Assembly: GCA_030427125.1 (NCBI GenBank) | Contig: JAUHXF010000009.1 | Span: 1 to 36,546 of the forward strand | Direction: 5' to 3' | Origin: a bacterium | GTDB lineage: Bacteria; Patescibacteriota; Saccharimonadia; Saccharimonadales; SZUA-47 | Length of the DNA: 36,546 bases | Part shown: one piece after another, positions 22,552 through 30,667 of the stretch | Layout: every line of letters starts with the position of its first letter | How positions within the stretch are numbered: position 1 is the stretch's first letter | The notes under the pieces: generated by a model | The model's input: only the letters and a program-made list of their open reading frames with translations | What the model was told of the DNA's origin: nothing | The model's database searches: none | Made by a program: the position numbers and the translations under genes

Positions 22552-22606
22552 AGATTTTTCTAATGATAAACTTGTATACCATCTAGCTTGCAGATTATTT
22601 TTCTGC

Positions 22607-22612
22607 TATCTT
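22607..22612 (+). promoter_or_regulatory. Extended -10 of the orphan at 22620
   Basis: TATCTT preceded by TGC (TGnTATCTT), 7 nt before the ATG at 22620; there is no Shine-Dalgarno. Confidence 0.5.
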
Positions 22613-22619
22613 CAAACTA

Positions 22620-23582
22620 ATGTTCACACCAGACAAGACACTTGATACACGTCCACGGCTGCATGCGACTACCCCAACAGTATACGAAGCACTGGAGGTA
22701 GCACGAACACTGCCTTTTGAGCTTGTTGACCCTGAGGAACAACTACATTCTCTATCTAGGCTCAATAGTATGGCTGAGAACGCGATTGGTTCTGTATGCA
22801 TGACTGATGCTGGCTACTCATATTACGCACAACCTCATGGTGGCCTCAAGCGACACGAAGTAAGCACTGCAACTTTCGACAGTCATTATTACGGTAAATT
22901 TTCGGGCTTTCACGGCATCCCACTAGACCCAGAGGCCGACACTGAATCGACAGACGTTATTTCTGACTCAACCCAACTTGCTGTCAAAATGTTCATGGGC
23001 GAAGGGGCGGTATCAACCGAATTTACTGATATCACTTACCAACTAAACGCATTCTTTCCTGTCAGCATTATCCGTAGCATTGATGTCGACTCTGAACTCG
23101 CCATCATGTTTAGTTCAGCAGAGAAACTAGAGGGCACAGTAAACAAAGAAGACGTCTTCGAGCAGCTAATTGAAACGATGCAAAAAGTACGTGAGGCATT
23201 AAAGGGGCTATCCGTTTACAATCCTCTGCAAGTCATCGATGTTGAACCGTGGGACTACGACCATCCAACAGATATAAGTCTCGGTGATTACCGACACTTA
23301 CATGTTGGTGTACTGACAGATCGAGCAATAATATGTAATGATTCAGAAGAAGACGAGCCTACGCTTACACCTGCGAGTGACTTTTCGTTCCAGGGCTACT
23401 ATGTTGGCGTCGTAGGGTTTGAAGGCAAGAAAGGGCACTACAAACCACATTTTGCATTTGAACTTTCGCAGACAAGCGACGAATCTGTGTTGGAAACAGT
23501 TCAATACGAAAGATGTATGCCGATAGTCTACGTGCCTATTTCAGATCACGTACGGCTTGATGTCGAAATTGCTGATGAATAA
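22620..23582 (+). CDS. Orphan protein of 320 residues
   Basis: No family is recognised. The protein is acidic, soluble and without signal peptide. The first 75 residues are helical (TVYEALEVARTLPFELVDPE). A beta-rich part with many Tyr and His (GYSYYAQPHGGLKRHEV) and a helix (KEDVFEQLIETMQKVREALK) follow. The C-terminal third is beta-rich again (YRHLHVGVLTDRAIICN; GYYVGVVGFEGKKGHYKPHF). It lies between der and pth with its own extended -10 promoter. The size, acidity and isolated promoter resemble the other orphans here (2479, 19738, 20587), though I see no sequence similarity between them. Confidence 0.72.
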   Translation: MFTPDKTLDTRPRLHATTPTVYEALEVARTLPFELVDPEEQLHSLSRLNSMAENAIGSVCMTDAGYSYYAQPHGGLKRHEVSTATFDSHYYGKFSGFHGIPLDPEADTESTDVISDSTQLAVKMFMGEGAVSTEFTDITYQLNAFFPVSIIRSIDVDSELAIMFSSAEKLEGTVNKEDVFEQLIETMQKVREALKGLSVYNPLQVIDVEPWDYDHPTDISLGDYRHLHVGVLTDRAIICNDSEEDEPTLTPASDFSFQGYYVGVVGFEGKKGHYKPHFAFELSQTSDESVLETVQYERCMPIVYVPISDHVRLDVEIADE

Positions 23583-23593
23583 CAGACATACGC

Positions 23594-23599
23594 TACACT
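23594..23599 (+). promoter_or_regulatory. -10 box of pth
   Basis: TACACT, 6 nt before the ATG at 23606. It supports that start over the in-frame ATG at 23642. Confidence 0.45.
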
Positions 23600-23605
23600 A
23601 TCTAC

Positions 23606-24241
23606 ATGGGTTTATTCGATAGACAAAAAACCAATTACACCATGCATGCCCCCCTATATTCACTTGGGAACTCTAAAACGCTGCTTGTCATTGGCCTCGG
23701 TAACATCGGCAGCGAGTACCATAGAACACGTCACAATATTGGTTTTGCGGCAGTAGACCGCTACAAAGAGAGCCATGATTTCAGCGACTGGGTCGAAAAA
23801 AAAGACATGCAATGCTATCAAGCAACCGGTCAGGTTGGAGATACACGTGTCGTTCTCGCCAAGCCAACAACCTTCATGAACAACAGTGGTGAGGCAGCGC
23901 AAAAACTGCAACAATTCTACAAAATCGCTAATGAAGATACCCTCATAGTCTACGATGATCTCGATGTGGAGTTTGGCTCAATTCGCACCCGCGGCAATGG
24001 CGGGGCAGCAGGCCATAATGGCATCAAATCACTTCTGACGCACGTGAAAGACGGTTTTGGCCGTATTCGTATAGGCATCGGACCGAAAACACACGCAAAA
24101 ATGGACTCTGCCGACTTTGTACTGCAGAAATTCTCAGAAAATCAGGAAAAAGACATACCAAAAATTCTTCGCGAAGTTTCAGCCCTCATTGACGAGCGAA
24201 GTGCCGGACCGCTTACCGACACAACAATGAATGTTCTTTAG
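23606..24241 (+). CDS. pth: Peptidyl-tRNA hydrolase
   Basis: The enzyme cleaves peptidyl-tRNAs released from stalled ribosomes. Its signatures are LLVIGLGNIGSEYHRTRHNI with the catalytic His at residue 43, KPTTFMNNSGEA, YDDLDVEFG and GNGGAAGHNGIKSL. The core begins at about residue 27; the 24 residues before it (MGLFDRQKTNYTMHAPLYSL) are an extension not usual in the family. They would vanish if translation began at the ATG at 23642, but the -10 box fits 23606. Total length is 211 residues. It is convergent with tsaC; the stop codons overlap by 4 nt (TTAG). Confidence 0.95.
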   Translation: MGLFDRQKTNYTMHAPLYSLGNSKTLLVIGLGNIGSEYHRTRHNIGFAAVDRYKESHDFSDWVEKKDMQCYQATGQVGDTRVVLAKPTTFMNNSGEAAQKLQQFYKIANEDTLIVYDDLDVEFGSIRTRGNGGAAGHNGIKSLLTHVKDGFGRIRIGIGPKTHAKMDSADFVLQKFSENQEKDIPKILREVSALIDERSAGPLTDTTMNVL

Positions 24242-24777
24242 CGAAGCTTTTCAAATTTACCATTGAGAAGCTTATAAATAGTTGAGGAAGAACCCGAAAT
24301 TGAGCCCCCATCAACGTAAAACGAAACTGCGTCACCGAAAATATCCTTTGCCTCATCTATAGTCGTCACCGTCGGTTCTCCAGGTCGGTTGGCACTTGTT
24401 GTCGCAAGCGGTCCCGTCTCTTTAAGTAACTCTACTAACTCCTGCTTATCTGGGATCCTAACTGCAAGCGAATAAAGACCCATGTGCAGATAGTTTAATT
24501 CGTCGGGTGCAGGGAGTACGATACTGACTGGACCCGGCCAATAACTAGCCGCTTTTTCCAGTCCTTTTGCATCAAACCCGAGAGTTTCAAGCTGCTGAAT
24601 TGAAGCGGCAATCAACGTTCCAGGCTTATTCTCGCGCCCCTTAACCTCATACAATCGCTTAACTGCTCTAGGAGACGCCGCAGATGCTACAAGACCGTAT
24701 ACGGTGTCTGTAGGCATGCAGACCACCTCTTCTCGTAGAACTGCATCCAGAATCTCTGATTTATGCAGCCGCACCAT
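24238..24777 (-). CDS. tsaC: Threonylcarbamoyl-AMP synthase (TsaC/Sua5/YrdC family)
   Basis: The enzyme makes threonylcarbamoyl-AMP from threonine, bicarbonate and ATP, the first step of t6A37 modification of ANN-decoding tRNAs. Signatures are VVCMPTDTVYGLVA, YEVKGRENKPGTL, YWPGPVSIVLPAP, LAVRIPD and GPLATTSANRPGEPT. The start is the ATG at 24777 (MVRLHKSE), giving 179 residues, the short TsaC form without the Sua5 domain. The longer frame up to 24876 lies wholly inside the acyltransferase gene and is not needed. The gene overlaps the end of that gene by 17 nt, so translation is probably coupled. It is convergent with pth. Confidence 0.94.
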   Translation of the reverse strand: MVRLHKSEILDAVLREEVVCMPTDTVYGLVASAASPRAVKRLYEVKGRENKPGTLIAASIQQLETLGFDAKGLEKAASYWPGPVSIVLPAPDELNYLHMGLYSLAVRIPDKQELVELLKETGPLATTSANRPGEPTVTTIDEAKDIFGDAVSFYVDGGSISGSSSTIYKLLNGKFEKLR

Positions 24778-25513
24778 AAACTCGTTCGTGTAGCTCTTCT
24801 GCTCGATGTTTCTGCAAATCATGCTCAGCCTGAAGAGCAGCAACGTCTCTTTTACCGTAACGCTTTGGCTCACCAATCGCTACAGCTACTCTTGGTCGCT
24901 TACCAGTTTTGATAAGTCTTTTCAGATCGTTCTCTGTACCACTAATACCAATCATTACAACGGGTGCATCAGTAGCTGCTGCCAAACGAAGTGCTCCGCT
25001 TTTAACCTGATCGCTGCGTCTAGAACCCGTAGGAAAAATACCCTGATCTTTTTCTTCCACCTCTAAGACATAGGCAGCATTGGCCCTTACGCTTTTCCAC
25101 CAGGCCATATTCACATTTTCATCACGAGCTGTTGGATAGGCGCCAAGATGACGATTGAGCCATCCGCCCGCCTGCATGAGCGTACCTTTTAAGGCTGACC
25201 CTTCTGGGTCATAGAAATTTTCAGGTTTAGAAATCATTCTAATAGGCTTGCGACCACTAGCTAACGCTATTGACGACATAACTGGTATATCAGAGATCCC
25301 GTCATGCGTACCCGCCTGGATGACTGGCTCAGGGATTGCACCATATGCCGCTAGCTCATCAGGATCAACATAGCAGTGTGCTATTAGTAACCCACATGCA
25401 GCGGTGACGATTCGTGTGAGCCGCTCATGGTGCTTAAATTCATTATTAAAAAGGTCTTCAGGGCTTCGATCTAAATACCCTTGTACTGGTGGAAACGGTT
25501 CGTGCTCTTTCAT
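24761..25513 (-). CDS. PlsC-like glycerophospholipid acyltransferase
   Basis: The 250-residue protein shows the acyltransferase boxes: AGTHDGISDIPVMSS (H-x4-D, here HDGISD, catalytic), a middle region ISKPENFYDPEGSALKGTLM, then IFPTGSRRSDQVKSGALRLA (box III, F-P-x-G-S-R) and APVVMIGISG (box IV). The family transfers acyl groups from acyl carrier or CoA donors to lysophosphatidic acid or similar acceptors at the membrane. Only one weakly hydrophobic stretch (VTAACGLLIAHCYV) could touch the membrane. The substrate here is uncertain, because CPR bacteria often lack complete lipid synthesis and may remodel host lipids. The 3' end overlaps tsaC by 17 nt. Confidence 0.82.
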   Translation of the reverse strand: MKEHEPFPPVQGYLDRSPEDLFNNEFKHHERLTRIVTAACGLLIAHCYVDPDELAAYGAIPEPVIQAGTHDGISDIPVMSSIALASGRKPIRMISKPENFYDPEGSALKGTLMQAGGWLNRHLGAYPTARDENVNMAWWKSVRANAAYVLEVEEKDQGIFPTGSRRSDQVKSGALRLAAATDAPVVMIGISGTENDLKRLIKTGKRPRVAVAIGEPKRYGKRDVAALQAEHDLQKHRAEELHERVYGAAA

Positions 25514-25571
25514 GTGTAATAACTGTATGCCTCTTATAGGCTACAGGCAAGCATTACAGGTATAAAAATGA

Positions 25572-25945
25572 CCCCATAAATGTAAAGAACCTATAGAGGT
25601 GAGAATATCTTGCAGATATTCGCAAGGCCGGAGTGTCGGCGCGTATTAACGCCCGACATGAGGCGTGGGGACGGCTGATTTGGCTCCTGGCCAAGCAAGA
25701 CCGTGCCGATAAACCCCCGTAAATATAAAGAACCTATAGAGGGGGTGGGCACCGCTATAGGTTCATTACACCCTTCAACCCACCTTGAAGGCCTTTTGAT
25801 GTTGCCTCGCAGAAAACACCAACCCAACCAAAGGTTTGTCCGTCACATCGCCCAAGCTCAACTACAACGAGAGGGGAGTGCGGGGTTAAAGGGACTAAGC
25901 GTTTTACAGCCTAGCAAAGCTAGAAAGAATAGGCGTGGAGGGTAA
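25572..25945. ncRNA. Gene-free region with strong inverted and direct repeats, possible structured RNA
   Basis: The 604-nt gap between the acyltransferase gene and dprA has no convincing gene. A 30-nt sequence around TAAAGAACCTATAGAGG occurs twice (25572-25601 and 25715-25744, 26-27 matches). The second copy pairs with its own inverse: GAACCTATAG (25730-25739) with CTATAGGTTC (25755-25764). Further stems are GAATATC/GATATTC (near 25603-25621), TGTCGG/CCGACA (25635-25659 region) and TTGGC/GCCAA (25679-25693). The region is richer in G+C than its flanks. I looked for RNase P, tmRNA, SRP and group II domain V hallmarks and did not find them. The strand is not determined. Confidence 0.35.
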
Positions 25946-26117
25946 CAACGTCTATAGCAGCTGTAAAACAGTAAATTCCATCAGTATTTGATGATAGAAT
26001 TTAGGGGTAAAAGGTACGTAATGCATCTATTTGATGCTTACAAGTTGTAATTTTAGCAAAAATGTTACGTAAAGTCAATACTAATTTACTTTATTGCTGT
26101 TTTTGCAAGTATATACT

Positions 26118-26972
26118 ATGAAAAAGCTTACGGTTACAGATACCCTTCAGAGACGGCTCTCTCGGTTATCGAATCCTCCTGCAGAACTCCTTTATAAAGG
26201 AGACGACCCACACATACTCTTACAATGTCCAGTAGTAGCAATAGTCGGCACCCGTAAACCAACACCTTATGGCAAAACAGTAACCAAACAATTAGCAGAG
26301 GAGCTTGCCAGGGCAGGGGTTGTCGTTATTAGCGGCAATGCAATGGGGGTTGATGTCCTGGCTCAAAAAGCCGCACTCGATGCAGGCGGTAAAGTCATCG
26401 CTGTGCTACCGAGCGGACTTGATAAGCCGTATCCAGCTGCAAACAAGGCTATAGTAGAGAAGATTCTTGAGAACGGCGGAGCGCTCATTAGTGAATATCC
26501 AGCAGGCCATAGCCCAACTCGCTATGACTTCCTGCACCGAAATAGGCTTATTGCAGCACTTGCAGACATGGTGGTCATCCCAGAGGCCGCAAAGAAATCT
26601 GGCAGCCTCAATACAGCTAAACACGCAAAAGAAGCTGGGGTGCCTATCGGTGTTGTACCCGGTAACATTACCAGCCATATGAGCTCCGGTACGAATGCAT
26701 TACTAAGTCAGGGTGTTCATGCTATCAGGAATGCAGAAGATGCACTAGCTATACTCGGGATTGACACGACAAAACAAACCAGCCTTGATCTAGTCGGTGA
26801 CAATGAAACGCAGACAGCGATTCTCAATATAATTAAAAATGGCGTTGTAGATCCAAGTGATATTCAGAGCACCTTGCAGCTTTCCGCCGTAGATTACCAC
26901 ATGGCCATAACAATGCTTGAGGTAAATAAACGGATACTAATCACCGATTCTGGCACAATCCAGCTGAAATAA
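26118..26972 (+). CDS. dprA: DNA-processing protein DprA
   Basis: DprA loads RecA on incoming single-stranded DNA during natural transformation. The Rossmann-like DprA/Smf core is clear: VAIVGTRKPTPYGK, VVISGNAMGVDVLAQKAAL, VIAVLPSGLDKPYPAAN, GGALISEYPAG, FLHRNRLIAALADMVVIPEA, SGSLNTAKHAKEAG and VPGNI. A winged-helix-like C-terminal segment follows (QTAILNIIKNGVVDPSDIQS). The N-terminal SAM-like domain found in many DprA proteins is absent; only about 36 residues precede the core (285 residues in all). I use the ATG at 26118; an in-frame TTG at 26094 is possible, and the TATACT that abuts the ATG makes the promoter unclear. It stands next to topA, a common arrangement in bacteria. Confidence 0.94.
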   Translation: MKKLTVTDTLQRRLSRLSNPPAELLYKGDDPHILLQCPVVAIVGTRKPTPYGKTVTKQLAEELARAGVVVISGNAMGVDVLAQKAALDAGGKVIAVLPSGLDKPYPAANKAIVEKILENGGALISEYPAGHSPTRYDFLHRNRLIAALADMVVIPEAAKKSGSLNTAKHAKEAGVPIGVVPGNITSHMSSGTNALLSQGVHAIRNAEDALAILGIDTTKQTSLDLVGDNETQTAILNIIKNGVVDPSDIQSTLQLSAVDYHMAITMLEVNKRILITDSGTIQLK

Positions 26973-27072
26973 TTTTGCTTTTTTAGGTTTGCTGCGTTAC
27001 AGTACCGGCTCGTAATAAAATACACGCATTTATATATATGTCTGCTAGGCTGTATATAAACACAACCAATTT

Positions 27073-29379
27073 ATGGCAAAGAATTTAGTAATCGTCGAGA
27101 GCCCAGCAAAAGCAAAGACAATCGAGAAATATCTCGGTACTGACTTTAAAGTTATGTCTAGCATTGGGCATGTACGCTCAATCGCTAAAAAACCAAAAGG
27201 CGGCAAAGAACCAATCGATGTAGATAATGGATTCAAGACAACATATGAAATCGACTCAGATAAGAAAAAGGTGGTTTCAGAGCTCAAAAAAGCCGCAAAA
27301 GCAGCAAACGAAGTTTGGCTCGCAACTGATGAAGACCGCGAAGGTGAAGCTATCGCGTGGCACTTATGCGAAGCCCTCGGGCTCGATATAAAGAATACAA
27401 AGCGTATTGTATTCCACGAAATTACAAAAGGTGCCATCGAAGAAGCCATCAAAAACCCTCGAACCGTTGATATGAAGCTCGTCGAAGCACAACAAGCACG
27501 CCAAATCCTCGATCGTATTGTTGGCTTTGAGCTATCTCCAGTCGTCTGGAAGAAAGTACCAGGTGGAAAGTCAGCAGGGCGCGTCCAGTCTCCTGCAGTC
27601 CGGCTCCTCGTAGAACGAGAGCGTGAAATTGAAAGTTTCGAGGGCTCATTTCAGTTCAAAGTCACTGCCATATTCACGACAGATAAAGGTGAGCTGAAAG
27701 CTGACCTTAGTGAACGGTTTGACACTGAAGATGACGCTAAATCATTCCTCGAATCACTCATAAACGCATCCTTCACCATTTCTGACATCGCAGTAACCCC
27801 CGGGACACGTAACCCAAGTCCACCATTCACTACAAGTACACTCCAACAAGACGCGAACTCGAAGCTCGGTTTTGGCTCAAAAGCCACTATGGCAAGCGCT
27901 CAGCGGCTATACCAAAACGGTCATATCACCTACATGCGAACAGATTCATTCAATCTATCGAAACAATATCTCGCGACCAGCGCAGCATTTATCGAAAAAG
28001 CATTTGGTAAGAAATATCTCCACGTGCGAGCTTATACGACGAAAAACGCCAGCGCACAAGAAGCGCATGAGGCCATACGCCCAACTAATCCATCTAAAGA
28101 AGTTGTCACGAATGACGAATATGACCAAAAGTTGTACAACCTTATTCGCTCTCGCACACTTGCTAGTCAGATGGCTCCAGCAAAAATCGAGCGAACAGCA
28201 GTGACAATTGCAATTTCGAGCGATACACGAACCTTCAGCGCAAAGGGTGAAGTGATCTTGTTTGATGGATTTCTTAGTGTTTACGGCGGAAGCAAGAAAG
28301 ATCCTGATGTGCTACCCCCACTTCATGCAGACCAATCACTGAATATATCAACGGCAAGCGCGCGACAGACGTTTGCGCGTCCACCAGCGCGCTATACAGA
28401 CGGAAGTCTTGTAAAAAAACTCGAAGAGCTTGGCATTGGGCGTCCGAGCACCTATGCCACCATTATTGACACGGTACAGGCTCGTGGATATGCCGAAAAA
28501 GGTCAGTCTGAAGGTGAACCAAGGGAAGTTATCGAACTAACCCTAGACGGCGGATCAGTCACACGCAACGTTGACAGCGAAAAATCAGGGTCAGATAAGG
28601 GCAAACTTGTGCCGACGCCAACAGGCAAGGTTATCAGTGATTTCTTAACCAACCATTTCGAGCAGATTGTAGATTACGGGTTCACTGCAGAGGTTGAGGA
28701 GCACTTTGACGATATTGCTGATAGTAAACTTGACCGCAATAAAATGCTTGAGGAGTTCTACAAGCCGTTTCATGAGCTTATTGAGGGTTCAGATGATATA
28801 GATCGTTCTGCCGTCTCTCAAGCTCGTGAGATCGGTGTTGACCCGAAATCAGGACTGCCAATCATTACACGCTTCGGACGATTCGGTCCCATGCTCCAAA
28901 TGGGCGAAGCAAAAGACGACGAGAAGCCACGCTTTGCGCCGCTACCAAAAGGCACCAAGATGGAGACGGTCACCCTTGAGCAAGCTCTTGAGATGTTCAA
29001 GCTACCTCGCCTCGTTGGGCAGACTAAAGACGGCAAGGACATTAAAGCTAACATCGGCCGTTTTGGCCCGTATGTTCAAGTAGAGAAGCAGTTTTTTCCG
29101 ATTAAACCGCATGACCCTATGACGATTGAGCTAGAAGAAGCACGAAAAATTATCGATGAGATTAGTGAAAAACGAAAACCAATTGCAGAGTTTAAAGGTG
29201 GAGACGTGCAAATACTAAATGGCCCATACGGACCGTATATCAAGGATATAAAAGAGAAGAAAAACGCTCGTATACCGAAAGACCGTGATCCGAAGACGAT
29301 AACTGAGGATGAGGCGCTAAAAATGCTCGCTGATGCACCCGCCAAAAAGCGTCGACCAACCAAGAAAAAGAAGAAGTAA
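27073..29379 (+). CDS. topA: DNA topoisomerase I
   Basis: This type IA topoisomerase relaxes negative supercoils by passing DNA through a transient single-strand break. The TOPRIM domain opens the protein (LVIVESPAKAKTIEKYLG; WLATDEDREGEAIAWH). Active-site Tyr287 is in GHITYMRTDSF; ARQILDRIVGFELSPVVWKK, PGGKSAGRVQSPAVRLLV and GIGRPSTYATII are further signatures. The C-terminal part has no zinc ribbons. It carries repeats of the G-R-F-G-P type (ITRFGRFGPMLQMGE, NIGRFGPYVQVEK, NGPYGPYIKDIKEK) and a Lys-rich tail (KKRRPTKKKKK). The length is 768 residues. TATATA at 27053 is a plausible -10 box, 14 nt before the ATG; no Shine-Dalgarno is seen. Confidence 0.97.
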   Translation: MAKNLVIVESPAKAKTIEKYLGTDFKVMSSIGHVRSIAKKPKGGKEPIDVDNGFKTTYEIDSDKKKVVSELKKAAKAANEVWLATDEDREGEAIAWHLCEALGLDIKNTKRIVFHEITKGAIEEAIKNPRTVDMKLVEAQQARQILDRIVGFELSPVVWKKVPGGKSAGRVQSPAVRLLVEREREIESFEGSFQFKVTAIFTTDKGELKADLSERFDTEDDAKSFLESLINASFTISDIAVTPGTRNPSPPFTTSTLQQDANSKLGFGSKATMASAQRLYQNGHITYMRTDSFNLSKQYLATSAAFIEKAFGKKYLHVRAYTTKNASAQEAHEAIRPTNPSKEVVTNDEYDQKLYNLIRSRTLASQMAPAKIERTAVTIAISSDTRTFSAKGEVILFDGFLSVYGGSKKDPDVLPPLHADQSLNISTASARQTFARPPARYTDGSLVKKLEELGIGRPSTYATIIDTVQARGYAEKGQSEGEPREVIELTLDGGSVTRNVDSEKSGSDKGKLVPTPTGKVISDFLTNHFEQIVDYGFTAEVEEHFDDIADSKLDRNKMLEEFYKPFHELIEGSDDIDRSAVSQAREIGVDPKSGLPIITRFGRFGPMLQMGEAKDDEKPRFAPLPKGTKMETVTLEQALEMFKLPRLVGQTKDGKDIKANIGRFGPYVQVEKQFFPIKPHDPMTIELEEARKIIDEISEKRKPIAEFKGGDVQILNGPYGPYIKDIKEKKNARIPKDRDPKTITEDEALKMLADAPAKKRRPTKKKKK

Positions 29380-29515
29380 GTTACATAAATTGTAATAAAT
29401 ATCACCTTTCCACAAGTTCACAAGGGTAGAGTAATGTTACGTAGTAATATTGACATACATATTCTGTGCAAATAAGTCGAATTTTTGGTAAAATAAATAT
29501 ATAATAAAACATTTG

Positions 29516-29544
29516 TTGACTTTGATAAACTTTTGTTTTAAAAT
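29516..29544 (+). promoter_or_regulatory. Strong sigma-70 promoter of the sigma4/HARE-HTH gene
   Basis: TTGACT (29516-29521), exactly 17 nt, then TAAAAT (29539-29544), in very AT-rich DNA. The leader is about 22 nt and contains AGGTAAG before the ATG. A further TTGACA at 29449 may mark a second, upstream promoter. Confidence 0.7.
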
Positions 29545-29572
29545 ATTACTTAAATGAAAGTAGGTAAGAGTA

Positions 29573-30619
29573 ATGGCTGATACAGCTACCCCTGTAAAAA
29601 CATTAGCGGTGGAAAAAGTTGTAGGAGACATTCTAGCGACTATTGATCGAGAACGTGAACGAGAAATTATTTCACGTCGCTATGGCCTTTACGACCGAAA
29701 AGAAACTCTTGAGCAGATTGGCGAACTTCTCGGTATTACCAGAGAGCGCGTACGACAACTTGAAAAAGCGGTTGTGACGAAGATGAAGGCTCAAGCGCAA
29801 GATTTACCACATGCAGCAGAGGTAGAGCAGGTGATCGGTGGACTTCTCTCTGAAGCGGGCGATATTGCCAAGATTAAGAGCCTCACTGAAGAAATTGTTG
29901 GCGAGAACGCGAGCAAGATAGATGTATCTCGAGTATCTTTCCTTGTCAGACTAGCACCGAACCTAACGCACATCGACGAGAACGATCATTTCCATAATGC
30001 AGGAGCGCTCGCAAGCGAATATTCCGAGAAGTCAGCAAAAGAGCAGGTGAAGAATGTTATCGATGCAATAAAGAAGATAGGTTCACCGGTCTCAATTGAG
30101 GAGGTTGCTGGCGCCATGGGACACCCTGATGCAAAGAAAGTTGAAGCCCTTGCCTCAATAAGCAAAAACCTTGCGACACTGAATGGTCGATGGGGACTTA
30201 TCAAGTGGCCAATGGTGAATCCGAAGAACATTCGCGACAAAATCTACGTCATTCTTTACGAACACGAAGAACCTATGCATTTTGATGATATTGCTGCAGC
30301 GATTTCGAAGTCTGATTTCAAACGTAAAGACGTCACGACACAAGCTATTCACAACGAACTTATCAAGGACAAACGATTCATTCTTGTTGGTCGCGGGCTC
30401 TACGCGCTCAAGGAATGGGGCTTCAAAAAAGGAACTGTCGCAGACGTTATTACTGAAGTACTGAAGAAAGCAGGTGAACCCCTTCACCGTGATGAAATCG
30501 TCAAGCGAGTATTAAAGAAACGCTTTGTAAAAGAAACGACTATCCTCCTTAACCTCCAGGGCAAGCCACAGTTCAAGCGAACTGCCAAAGCTACCTATAC
30601 CCTCGCAGAAGAAGCCTAG
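29573..30619 (+). CDS. Sigma-70 region 4 fused to HARE-HTH (RNA polymerase delta-like) domain
   Basis: Residues 15-80 match sigma-70 region 4, the helix-turn-helix that reads -35 boxes: REREREIISRRYGLYDRKET, LEQIGELLGITRERVRQLEK. Regions 1-3, including the -10-binding region 2, are missing, so it cannot be a complete sigma factor. A helical middle (80-215) follows. The C-terminal part (about 222-345) has two winged-helix units in HARE-HTH style (IRDKIYVILYEHEEPMHFDD; KRFILVGRGLYALKEWGF; VADVITEVLKKAGEPLHRDE), as in the delta subunit RpoE of Firmicutes. A transcription-modulating subunit that contacts core RNA polymerase or promoter DNA is the best inference. At 348 residues it is about twice the size of classical delta. 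Confidence 0.85.
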   Translation: MADTATPVKTLAVEKVVGDILATIDREREREIISRRYGLYDRKETLEQIGELLGITRERVRQLEKAVVTKMKAQAQDLPHAAEVEQVIGGLLSEAGDIAKIKSLTEEIVGENASKIDVSRVSFLVRLAPNLTHIDENDHFHNAGALASEYSEKSAKEQVKNVIDAIKKIGSPVSIEEVAGAMGHPDAKKVEALASISKNLATLNGRWGLIKWPMVNPKNIRDKIYVILYEHEEPMHFDDIAAAISKSDFKRKDVTTQAIHNELIKDKRFILVGRGLYALKEWGFKKGTVADVITEVLKKAGEPLHRDEIVKRVLKKRFVKETTILLNLQGKPQFKRTAKATYTLAEEA

Positions 30620-30667
30620 AACACACGGGCCGGGTATTAGTTCTAACAGTAGCAGCTGAGAAAAGCC

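Noticed and set aside
24778-24876. 33-residue N-terminal extension of TsaC
   Set aside because: It lies wholly within the acyltransferase gene and precedes the family's normal start; the ATG at 24777 gives the standard length.
25730-25764. Group II intron domain V
   Set aside because: The hairpin has the right length but lacks the AGC triad and GNRA-type loop, and no intron-encoded reverse transcriptase is near.
25703-25945. 80-codon plus-strand frame in the gap before dprA
   Set aside because: The frame covers the inverted and direct repeats, has no ribosome site, and the product is basic and low in structure; RNA structure explains the sequence better.
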